Shown: one piece after another, positions 25,918 through 33,446 of the stretch
How the letters are laid out: the number at the start of each line of letters is the position of its first letter
How positions within the stretch are numbered: the first letter of the stretch is position 1
The notes under the pieces: model-generated
The model's input: only the letters and a program-made list of their open reading frames with translations
What the model was told of the DNA's origin: nothing
Databases searched by the model: none
From: Perlucidibaca wandonensis
Lineage (GTDB): Bacteria > Pseudomonadota > Gammaproteobacteria > Pseudomonadales > Moraxellaceae
NCBI RefSeq assembly: GCF_042677145.1
Contig: NZ_JBHTIT010000001.1
Coordinates: forward strand, 930,001-994,000
Direction: 5' to 3'
Length of the DNA stretch: 64,000 nt
Program-made: the position numbers and the translations under genes

Positions 25918-26763
25918 TTAGGCGTTTTCACGGCGATTCATAAAGGCTAAACGCTCAAGCAACGCCACATCGGCCTCGTTTTTCAGCAAGGCTCCGTACA
26001 GTGGCGGAATGGCTTTGCGCGGATCGCGATTACGCAGCACATCTTCAGGGATGTCATCGGATAGGATCAGCTTGAGCCAATCGATCAATTCAGAGGTTGT
26101 TGGCTTTTTCTTCAAGCCCGGCACTTTGCGCAAATCAAAGAAAATATCCAGCGCCTGCTTCAGCAGCGTGCCTTTGATGCCAGCGTGATGTACTTCGACA
26201 ATCGCCTTCATGGTCTCAGCATCGGGGAATTGGATGTAATGGAAGAAGCAGCGACGCAAGAAAGCATCGGGCAGCTCTTTTTCGTTATTTGAAGTGATGA
26301 TGACAATTGGGCGATGTTTAGCCTTGATGGTCTCGCCAGTTTCGTAAACGAAGAACTCCATTTTATCGAGCTCGGTGAGCAAGTCGTTGGGGAATTCGAT
26401 ATCAGCCTTGTCAATCTCATCGATCAGCAACACTACGCGCTCATCGGCAGTGAATGCTTCCCAGAGCTTACCTTTTTTGATGTAGTTGCCGATGTCGTGC
26501 ACGCGTTCGGTACTGAGCTGCGAATCACGCAGGCGCGATACGGCATCGTATTCGTAGAGGCCTTGCTGGGCTTTGGTGGTGGACTTGATGTGCCACTGGA
26601 TCAAGCGTGTGCCAAAGGCTTCAGCGACTTGCTCAGCCAATAGGGTTTTGCCTGTGCCTGGCTCACCTTTAATCAACAAAGGCTTTTGCAGCGTCACGGC
26701 GGCATTTACGGCCAAGGTTAACTCGGGCGTGGCGATGTACTGATCAGTTCCAATAAATTGCAT
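25918..26763 (-). CDS. MoxR-family AAA+ ATPase
   Basis: 281 residues. Walker A GEPGTGKT at 33-40, Walker B VVLLIDEIDKAD with Asp115/Glu116, sensor 1 (ITSNNEKELPDAFLRRC) and the C-terminal lid are all visible. MoxR proteins act as chaperones that load cofactors or remodel complexes, generally with a VWA partner, which follows directly. The ATG at 26763 lies 21 bases after the upstream membrane-protein stop. Likely one transcription unit from rnd or ycgL through the DUF1499 gene, as all intervening gaps are short. Confidence 0.9.
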   Translation of the reverse strand: MQFIGTDQYIATPELTLAVNAAVTLQKPLLIKGEPGTGKTLLAEQVAEAFGTRLIQWHIKSTTKAQQGLYEYDAVSRLRDSQLSTERVHDIGNYIKKGKLWEAFTADERVVLLIDEIDKADIEFPNDLLTELDKMEFFVYETGETIKAKHRPIVIITSNNEKELPDAFLRRCFFHYIQFPDAETMKAIVEVHHAGIKGTLLKQALDIFFDLRKVPGLKKKPTTSELIDWLKLILSDDIPEDVLRNRDPRKAIPPLYGALLKNEADVALLERLAFMNRRENA

Positions 26764-26784
26764 ATCTATTCCTATCGCTAAACG

Positions 26785-27111
26785 TTAAACCGCGTCGTCG
26801 CGCGAAATCGCGGCATCGACAACTAAGACTATTCCCGCCACTAAACACCAAGGCAACAAGGCTTTTACTGCTCCTACGGAGTTGTGTGCGAGCAATTCAA
26901 AAAACAAGGTGATAGTCGCGGGTAATACCGCTAGCTGACCGTGTTGCAAAGTAAGCGTTGGCGTAAACACAAGCACCGCCAATAACAAACGCGATATGCG
27001 CTTGAGCTGGCTATCACCACGCAAAAATAGGCTGCTAGCCAACCACCACACTATAACGGCCGACACCATATATAAAGCCCACATGGCCAAGGTAAATTCA
27101 GGCTCAGTCAT
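26785..27111 (-). CDS. small inner-membrane protein of unknown function
   Basis: 108 residues with three predicted membrane segments: about 8-30 (MWALYMVSAVIVWWLASSLF), 41-60 and 82-102. No recognised domain. The gene overlaps the end of ycgL by 8 bases and precedes moxR by 21, so it is part of the same dense operon. Conserved small membrane genes are often found beside ycgL and rnd in pseudomonads, but I cannot name this one. Confidence 0.75.
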   Translation of the reverse strand: MTEPEFTLAMWALYMVSAVIVWWLASSLFLRGDSQLKRISRLLLAVLVFTPTLTLQHGQLAVLPATITLFFELLAHNSVGAVKALLPWCLVAGIVLVVDAAISRDDAV

Positions 27112-27424
27112 CGCTAGGCTCCTGTGGCTCGCGGCTCTTATGCCTCCATGCCGGCATTTGGTCAGAGTTAATTAGCCATGGCTCGCGTGGTGGTGGCATT
27201 TGTAAATAAAACCCCTGCGACTCAATTTGGCTCAGCACTTGCGCGATGTCAGCACGTGCTAAAGGCCGCTCGACAGACAGCATGATGTCAGTGACATGCA
27301 CTGGCGCACCAAATTGCGTTAACAAGGCCTCAGGCAAACGCTTCAAGCCTTCTGCCTTTAAGGTGTAGACATACATTTCGTCTTTTTTGCGGCTTTTGTA
27401 AATTGAACAAAACACACGACTCAT
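27104..27424 (-). CDS. YcgL domain-containing protein
   Basis: 106 residues. The core CSIYKSRKKDEMYVYTL, the middle FGAP segment and GFYLQMPPP match the YcgL family, a small alpha/beta fold of unknown biochemical role conserved in gammaproteobacteria. It sits 4 bases after rnd, a pairing common in the group that suggests co-expression with RNase D. The C-terminal 20 residues are charged and probably disordered. Confidence 0.88.
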   Translation of the reverse strand: MSRVFCSIYKSRKKDEMYVYTLKAEGLKRLPEALLTQFGAPVHVTDIMLSVERPLARADIAQVLSQIESQGFYLQMPPPREPWLINSDQMPAWRHKSREPQEPSDD

Positions 27425-27428
27425 TGCG

Positions 27429-28598
27429 TTATCTCGATTTCATGCTGGCTTGGCGCAGTGCCGACCATTCGTCTAGTTGCGCCTGATGTGCATTTAGCAC
27501 CTCGGCGATTACAGGTGACACATAGGGTGCACGCCAACCACCGAGTTGAGCAAGTGCATCGGCAATCGAGGTGTCGACTGCTTGCAGCACGATGCGCTCA
27601 GCGAGGCGTTTACGCCAGAGCACTTCTAGCGGCATGGATAAGTCATCTGCGACTGCTTGCATGGCGCGCTTGAGGGCATCGAAAAGCTTACTGGCTTCAC
27701 GCGGCAATGGTACTGCTACTGGCGTCGGCCATGCGTCATTGCTGGCAGCGGCTTGAGCGATAATCGCAAGAATTTCTTCACCATCTTTGCGCGCAACACG
27801 CGGATTAAGCTCGCTAATACCGCGGAAATCCTGTGCTTGCTTGGGCAGGCTGTGAGCCATCTCAAACAGCGACAACGGTTTCAATAAATGCCCACGCGGC
27901 ACATCGCGGCGCATCGCCTCGGTTTCGCGCCAGCGCATCAGCGCCTGCAAAACAGCGCTTTGTTGGCGCGATAAACGCCACGCATTGCCGTGGCTACGCC
28001 AGATTTCATCAGGGTTAATAGCATTTGGTACGCGGCAAACCTCAGCACACTCGGCATCAAATAAATGCCAGAGATCTTTTGCCTGCAGGCGTTCACGCAC
28101 AGCCTCATATAGCGCAGGCAAATGCCGAACATCGAGCGCGGCATAATTTAGCTGCTGATCGCTGAGCGGTCGCGCTAACCAATCGGAGCGCGAGGCATCT
28201 TTAGGGATGTCGATATTTAAGACTTGAGCCAGGGCTTTTTGATAACCCAACTGCAAACCTTCACCAAGCATGGCTAAGCCGATTTGCGTGTCATGCACTT
28301 GCCCGACAGCACCATCGCTATAGGGCGTTAGCACTTCCAAATCTTCGGAGCAGGCATGCATGATTTTTAATGGCCCAGCCGCGCCCAGCAAAGGCGCTAG
28401 GCAGGCTAAGTCATCAATGGCGACAGGATCGACGAGCATTTCGCCGTGGCCATCGCCAAGTTGTAGTAGGCCCAGTATGGGATAAAACGTGTCGACCCGA
28501 ATGAACTCGGAGTCGATGGCCAGCGGTTGGGCGTGCTGCCAACGCGGCAAACTCTCGGTGAGCGCGCTGGCAGAGGTTTGATGAATAAATTCGGGCAC
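27429..28598 (-). CDS. rnd: ribonuclease D
   Basis: 389 residues. The DEDD exonuclease domain (about 1-195) begins with AIDSEF (Asp29, Glu31) and includes the HACSEDLEVL motif and the YAALDVRHL stretch; an HRDC domain follows (about 208-290) and then a second helical region. RNase D trims 3' ends of tRNA precursors and other stable RNAs. The start is GTG at 28598, overlapping the acyl-CoA dehydrogenase stop by one base (TAGTG). Confidence 0.94.
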   Translation of the reverse strand: MPEFIHQTSASALTESLPRWQHAQPLAIDSEFIRVDTFYPILGLLQLGDGHGEMLVDPVAIDDLACLAPLLGAAGPLKIMHACSEDLEVLTPYSDGAVGQVHDTQIGLAMLGEGLQLGYQKALAQVLNIDIPKDASRSDWLARPLSDQQLNYAALDVRHLPALYEAVRERLQAKDLWHLFDAECAEVCRVPNAINPDEIWRSHGNAWRLSRQQSAVLQALMRWRETEAMRRDVPRGHLLKPLSLFEMAHSLPKQAQDFRGISELNPRVARKDGEEILAIIAQAAASNDAWPTPVAVPLPREASKLFDALKRAMQAVADDLSMPLEVLWRKRLAERIVLQAVDTSIADALAQLGGWRAPYVSPVIAEVLNAHQAQLDEWSALRQASMKSR

Positions 28599-29743
28599 TA
28601 AAGATCCAGTTGTTTGGCTATCACTTCGTTCATGATCTCATAGGTGCCGCCGCCAATGGAGAGAATCCGGTTATCTCGATACAAACGTTCAACCAAAGAC
28701 TCGCGCATATAGCCCATGCCGCCGAAAATTTGCACGGCTTCGGTGGTGACAAAATCGCTAACTTGAGTGGCAAAGTTTTTCGCCATCGACACTTCTTTCA
28801 GCGAAGGAATGCCTTCACTCATACGTGCTGCCACGCGATAGGTGAACTCACGACTAGCCTCTAAGCGTGTCGCCATATCAGCGAGCTTATGGCGAATGAT
28901 CGGCATACGACCTAAATGCTTGCCAAAAGCTTCGCGCTCTTTTGCCCAGCGCAGGCTTTCTTCCAAGGCCAGCGTTGACGTCATGTTGGCCATGATTGAT
29001 AGGTTCAAACGTTCCATTTGAAAGTTGCTCATGATCAGCAGAAATCCGGCATTTTCGCTGCCGATCAAGTTGCTTGCTGGCACTTTTACATCATCAAAAA
29101 ATACTTCAGCGGTATCAGATGCCCACCAACCCATTTTGCGCAATGGTTTGCCAGTTGAGACACCGGGTGCATTGCGGTCAATAACCAATAAGCTGATGCC
29201 GGCATAGCCAGGGCCGCCTGTACGCACGGCAGTAACGTAGAAATCGGCACGAATGCCCGAGGTGATATAAATTTTGCTGCCATTAACGACATAGTCGTCG
29301 CCAACACGCTCTGCGCGCGTTTTTAATCCAGCAACATCGGAGCCGCCTGATGGCTCAGTAATTGCCAACGCAGCGATCATTTTGCCTTGCAGTGTTGGCA
29401 CAGCGTAGCGCTGGCGAAGATCGTCGCTGCCCCATTTCACGATGGGTGGTAAGGCAATATCAAGCGAGCCAAGGCTGGCAGCAAAGCCACCAGAGCCAGA
29501 GCGCATAATTTCTTCGGTCATGGCGATTTTTAAGAAAATATCTTCACCTGTGCCGCCTAACTCTTCGGGATAGCCAACACCGAGCAAGCCTGCATTAGCG
29601 GCTTTTTCATAGATTTCGCGCGGGAAAGTACCGGCCTCTTCCCAATCATTGATATGCGGCAGTACTTCGCGGGTCACGAATTGGCGAGCACTGTGGCGGG
29701 CTATTTCATGAGTTTCATTAAAATATGAGGGATAAAGTGACAT
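28598..29743 (-). CDS. acyl-CoA dehydrogenase
   Basis: 381 residues from the ATG at 29743 (GGAG at 7 bases). The three ACAD regions are visible: N-terminal helices, the middle beta domain with ALAITEPSGGSD and KIYITSGIRAD, and a C-terminal bundle with REAFGKHLG and QIFGGMGYM. The catalytic base is probably Glu369 in GGTYEIM. It would oxidise acyl-CoA thioesters and pass electrons to ETF. The chain-length or branched-chain specificity cannot be fixed; it is not the large FadE type (over 800 residues). Confidence 0.9.
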   Translation of the reverse strand: MSLYPSYFNETHEIARHSARQFVTREVLPHINDWEEAGTFPREIYEKAANAGLLGVGYPEELGGTGEDIFLKIAMTEEIMRSGSGGFAASLGSLDIALPPIVKWGSDDLRQRYAVPTLQGKMIAALAITEPSGGSDVAGLKTRAERVGDDYVVNGSKIYITSGIRADFYVTAVRTGGPGYAGISLLVIDRNAPGVSTGKPLRKMGWWASDTAEVFFDDVKVPASNLIGSENAGFLLIMSNFQMERLNLSIMANMTSTLALEESLRWAKEREAFGKHLGRMPIIRHKLADMATRLEASREFTYRVAARMSEGIPSLKEVSMAKNFATQVSDFVTTEAVQIFGGMGYMRESLVERLYRDNRILSIGGGTYEIMNEVIAKQLDL

Positions 29744-29826
29744 GACAGACTCCAAAATCGCCGATCGAAATAACGGCGTGACCGAGCGGTTCTATCATTC
29801 ATTACGCACCTTCTCAAGAACTACTT

Positions 29827-30069
29827 TTATTGAGTAATGCCCTGCACTAAAAAGCGCTCAATATCGAGAGCCGAAAATGGCCAATACAGCGCGGCGCCCT
29901 CACCATGGCGCAGCACAGGAATACGCTCGCCAAACTGCAGGCAAAGCGCATCATCGAGCGCAATATCGATGTATTGCCATGCTATCGGCCGCACCAGGCT
30001 AAGCTGCTTGAGCACGCGTTCAGCGTCATCGCAGAGATGACAGCCAACAGTGCCTAGCAGCTCAAGCAC
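29827..30069 (-). CDS. glutaredoxin-family thiol protein
   Basis: 80 residues beginning with GTG at 30069. A thioredoxin-like fold is indicated by the CxxC motif GCHLCDD (Cys10, Cys13) on strand 1 and IPVLRHG, with the cis-proline, on strand 3. This is the short glutaredoxin-like (DUF836) type rather than classical Grx. It follows rlmKL by three bases with an AAGG site in the rlmKL end, so the two are co-transcribed. Confidence 0.83.
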   Translation of the reverse strand: MLELLGTVGCHLCDDAERVLKQLSLVRPIAWQYIDIALDDALCLQFGERIPVLRHGEGAALYWPFSALDIERFLVQGITQ

Positions 30070-30072
30070 GCC

Positions 30073-32292
30073 TTAGGACTCAGGGCGGTTGCGATGGCGA
30101 ATGCGCCAGCAACGGTGGATTTTCTGGTTGCGCTGATAATCAAAACCAATGGTCTCAGCACTGATGTCCTCAATCTCAAACTGCGCCATCAGCGCCTCAT
30201 CGAGGCCGAATTTGCGGAAGTTATTGGAGAAATACAGCGTGCCGTCATCAGTTAGTAGGCGCATGGTCAGTTGCAGCATGCGCACGTGATCGCGCTGCAC
30301 ATCGAAAACATCTTCACTGCGTTTCGAGTTTGAGAACGTCGGCGGATCAAGGAAAATCAGTTCGTATTGTTCTATTGGACGCGCTGCCACTTCTTCTTGC
30401 AGCCAAGCCATGACATCAGCCTGAATCAGGCGGTTTTGCTCATCGGGCAAGCCATTCAGCGCTAGGTTACGTTCAGCCCAGAGCAAATACGTTGGCGATA
30501 AATCGATGGTCGTCGTGCTTAGCGCGCCGGCTAAAGCAGCGTGCACACTCACCGTACCAGTGTAGGCAAATAGGTTGAGGAAATGCGTGCCTTCAGCCTC
30601 ACGAGCAATGCGTTCGCGCATTGGGCGGTGATCTAAAAACAGGCCAGTGTCGAGATAGTCTGTGAGATTGACCAATAACTGCGCCTTACCTTCGCGCACC
30701 TCAAAAAACTTGCCGCGCTTGGCCTGCTTTTCATACTGCTGCTTGCCACTTTGGCGCTCACGCACTTTCAAAAATACTTTGTCGCGATGCAGACCCATGA
30801 TGTGGCGAATCGCACGCAATGCCAGCTTAAAGCGCATCGCCGCTTTTTCAGGATCGATGGTTTTCGGCGGCGCGTATTCCTGCACATGCAAGCGGCCATC
30901 GTAGACATCGACGGCTAAGTTGAACTCAGGCAAGTCAGCATCATAAAGACGGAAACAGCGGATGCCCTCGGCATTGGCGATTTTCAGCGCCGCTTTTAGA
31001 TTCTTCTGCAGGCGGTTGGCAAAATCCATGGCCTCGGGCGGCAGCTCATCATCGCTAGGATAAAACGCCAGCGGCAACTCAGCTTCGGCTGGAATCACGC
31101 GACCATGGCGAGCAAAAATCGGCAGCGCGCCGTTAAACAGGCGCTGCGTATTTTTATGCTCTAGGCCTAAAGCGTCGGCGTGCTCGATATTGGCGGCCAG
31201 CACTACGGCATCCCAATTCGGCAGATGCTTGCGCAGCTCGCGGCCGAGTGCGCGATACACATATTTAATGCTGTCTTCTTCGCCCAAACGCTCGCCATAG
31301 GGCGGATTAGTGGCGATTACGCCGGGCACAGTGAAGTTTTCACCTGCGCCGGTCTCGGCAGCATCCCAGTCGTTGGGCAATGGCCAGTCACCAATGCTGT
31401 GCTGGGCGAAATGCATCCACTGCGCAACACCAGCGGCTTGCGCGTTACGTTGGGCACTGCGAAGCGCATCGGGGTTGGTGTCAAAACCAACTAATTGCGG
31501 TGGTGATTTTTCCTGAGCCGCGAGTCGCATGGCCACGGCTTCATCGCGTACTTCGCGCCACACGTTTACGTCATGGCCCATCCAGCCTTCGAAGCCAAAA
31601 CGCACACGCGCCAAGCCTGGAGCAATATCGGCCCACATTTGCGCGGCTTCAATGAGCACAGTACCGGAGCCACACATTGGGTCAAATAAACGACCTTGGC
31701 CGCGCGCTGGCCAGCCGGCTTGCATGAGCAAAGCGGCGGCCAATGTTTCCTTTAAAGGCGCATCGGTTTGCGCCACGCGGTAGCCACGTTTGTGCAAGCT
31801 ATCGCCAGAAAAATCGATGCTAACGCTGATATTTTCTTCTTCAATGAACAAGTGCAGGCTGAGATCTGGCTGCTCACTATCGACTGATGGCCGGTTACCG
31901 GTGCGATCACGAAAGCGATCCACTATGCCATCTTTTAAACGTAGGCTAGCAAAGCGTGTGTGGGTGGCTACGCCTTTAGATGCGGCAGCACGAATGGCAA
32001 AACTAGCGTCTTCACGCAGCACATTTTCCCAAGGATATTTCAGTGCGGTTTGAAATAACTTGTCGGGATCACCAGAAGGCACGCTAAACAGCGGCAGCAG
32101 CACGCGCGAAGCTAAACGCGACCATAAGCACAGACGATAACCAGTGGCCAGATCGGCTTGCACCGAAATTGCACCTTTGAGCTGGCGTGGCTGACTAGCA
32201 CCAAGCGCAATTAATTCATCGACCAATAGCTCGTCGAGACCATCGGCACCGGTAACAATCCATTCGCGCAATTCGGTATTAGTGGCACTCAT
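30073..32292 (-). CDS. rlmL: bifunctional 23S rRNA methyltransferase RlmKL
   Basis: 739 residues. The N-terminal THUMP plus RlmL methyltransferase half (G2445) carries FDPMCGSGTVLIEA and ATNPPYGERLG; the C-terminal RlmK half (G2069) has FLNLFAYTGTVSVHAA and LIFLDPPTFSNSKR. The fused two-activity arrangement is typical of gammaproteobacteria. Its ATG overlaps the pyrD stop (ATGA), so it is translated from the pyrD message. Confidence 0.95.
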   Translation of the reverse strand: MSATNTELREWIVTGADGLDELLVDELIALGASQPRQLKGAISVQADLATGYRLCLWSRLASRVLLPLFSVPSGDPDKLFQTALKYPWENVLREDASFAIRAAASKGVATHTRFASLRLKDGIVDRFRDRTGNRPSVDSEQPDLSLHLFIEEENISVSIDFSGDSLHKRGYRVAQTDAPLKETLAAALLMQAGWPARGQGRLFDPMCGSGTVLIEAAQMWADIAPGLARVRFGFEGWMGHDVNVWREVRDEAVAMRLAAQEKSPPQLVGFDTNPDALRSAQRNAQAAGVAQWMHFAQHSIGDWPLPNDWDAAETGAGENFTVPGVIATNPPYGERLGEEDSIKYVYRALGRELRKHLPNWDAVVLAANIEHADALGLEHKNTQRLFNGALPIFARHGRVIPAEAELPLAFYPSDDELPPEAMDFANRLQKNLKAALKIANAEGIRCFRLYDADLPEFNLAVDVYDGRLHVQEYAPPKTIDPEKAAMRFKLALRAIRHIMGLHRDKVFLKVRERQSGKQQYEKQAKRGKFFEVREGKAQLLVNLTDYLDTGLFLDHRPMRERIAREAEGTHFLNLFAYTGTVSVHAALAGALSTTTIDLSPTYLLWAERNLALNGLPDEQNRLIQADVMAWLQEEVAARPIEQYELIFLDPPTFSNSKRSEDVFDVQRDHVRMLQLTMRLLTDDGTLYFSNNFRKFGLDEALMAQFEIEDISAETIGFDYQRNQKIHRCWRIRHRNRPES

Positions 32293-33356
32293 GATTCACG
32301 GCTCACGACTGCTTCCGCCTGCTGCGCGGCTTTCTGTTGCATGGCGCGCGAGGCACCCAAAATTGCTTGGCGTATCACATCAGGCCCCTCATAAATAAAA
32401 CCGGTATAGACCTGCAACAAAGATGCGCCGGCTTGAATTTTTTCAGCTGCTGAATCGGCATTGGCAATGCCGCCAACGCCGATCAAAGGCAGTTTGCCAT
32501 CGAGTGCAGCATTCAGCTCCCGCAATACGCGTGTGGCTGATTCGCGCACTGGGCGACCGCTTAAGCCACCAGCTTCATCGGCATACTGCAGGCCAGCTAC
32601 AGCTTGGCGACCGATGGTGGTGTTTGTCGCAATAACGCCATCGATGCCTTGCTCAAGAAAAACTTTAGCCATCGACTCGACTTCTACTAAGGCTAAATCA
32701 GGCGCAATTTTCACCAGCAAAGGCACGTATTTACCGTGCGTTGCGGCAAGCTCGAGCTGCTTAGATTTCAACACCTCTAATAAACGTTGCAGTGCAGCCT
32801 CGCCTTGCAGACTGCGCAAACCCTGCGTGTTTGGCGAGGAAATATTGACCGTGATGTAACTCGCGTGGGCATAGACTTTTTCTAAGCAAATCAGATAGTC
32901 GTCGGCGGCATTTTCCACCGGCGTATCCGCATTTTTACCGATATTAATGCCTAAGATGCCGGCAAATTTAGCGCGCTGAACATTGCGCACGAGGGCATCC
33001 ACGCCATCGTTATTAAAGCCTAGACGATTGATGATGGCACCCGCCGCTGGTAGGCGAAACATGCGCGGCTGTGGATTGCCAGGTTGTGGGCGTGGCGTGG
33101 TGGTGCCAATTTCGATAAAGCCAAAGCCTAATGCGGCCATGGCATCGATGTAGTCACCGTTTTTATCGAGACCAGCAGAAAGACCAACGGGATTGGGGAA
33201 ATCTAGACCAAGCACTGAAACAGGCTGTGTTGGTGGTTGCGGCCAACGCTGCATAAAGCCCATGCGTTCAGCCCAGCGTAGACCGCCAAGCGCGACGTGA
33301 TGCGCAGTTTCAGGCTCAAATTGGAACAAGGCGGCGCGCGCCAACGGATACCACAT
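32289..33356 (-). CDS. pyrD: dihydroorotate dehydrogenase (quinone), class 2
   Basis: 355 residues. The N-terminal amphipathic segment that contacts the membrane and quinone (MWYPLARAALFQFEPETAHH) is followed by the FMN barrel with GFGFIEIGTTTPRPQPGNP and the class 2 catalytic serine in NISSPNTQGLR. It converts dihydroorotate to orotate in pyrimidine synthesis. A perfect -10 TATAAT lies about 32 bases upstream of the ATG. Coupled by ATGA overlap to rlmL downstream. Confidence 0.96.
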   Translation of the reverse strand: MWYPLARAALFQFEPETAHHVALGGLRWAERMGFMQRWPQPPTQPVSVLGLDFPNPVGLSAGLDKNGDYIDAMAALGFGFIEIGTTTPRPQPGNPQPRMFRLPAAGAIINRLGFNNDGVDALVRNVQRAKFAGILGINIGKNADTPVENAADDYLICLEKVYAHASYITVNISSPNTQGLRSLQGEAALQRLLEVLKSKQLELAATHGKYVPLLVKIAPDLALVEVESMAKVFLEQGIDGVIATNTTIGRQAVAGLQYADEAGGLSGRPVRESATRVLRELNAALDGKLPLIGVGGIANADSAAEKIQAGASLLQVYTGFIYEGPDVIRQAILGASRAMQQKAAQQAEAVVSRES

Positions 33357-33387
33357 CAGTCATTTCCCACAGCATCAAGAGGCGCAG

Positions 33388-33393
33388 ATTATA
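33388..33393 (-). promoter_or_regulatory. -10 element of the pyrD promoter
   Basis: The minus strand reads TATAAT here, giving a start near 33381 and a leader of about 25 bases before the pyrD ATG at 33356. No convincing -35 is present at 16-18 bases upstream, where the loop of the adjacent hairpin lies. Confidence 0.5.
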
Positions 33394-33398
33394 CGCCA

Positions 33399-33427
33399 TG
33401 GCGCGCGGCAAGAGACACCGCGCGCCA
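33399..33427. repeat. 10-bp perfect inverted repeat between pepN and pyrD
   Basis: TGGCGCGCGG (33399-33408) and CCGCGCGCCA (33418-33427) pair perfectly around a 9-base loop. It lies 20 bases after the pepN stop on the minus strand and directly upstream of the pyrD -10. No T-run follows, so it may be a Rho-independent-like stall, mRNA 3'-end protector or operator. Confidence 0.5.
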
Positions 33428-33446
33428 ACACAGAGGGAATTAAACC

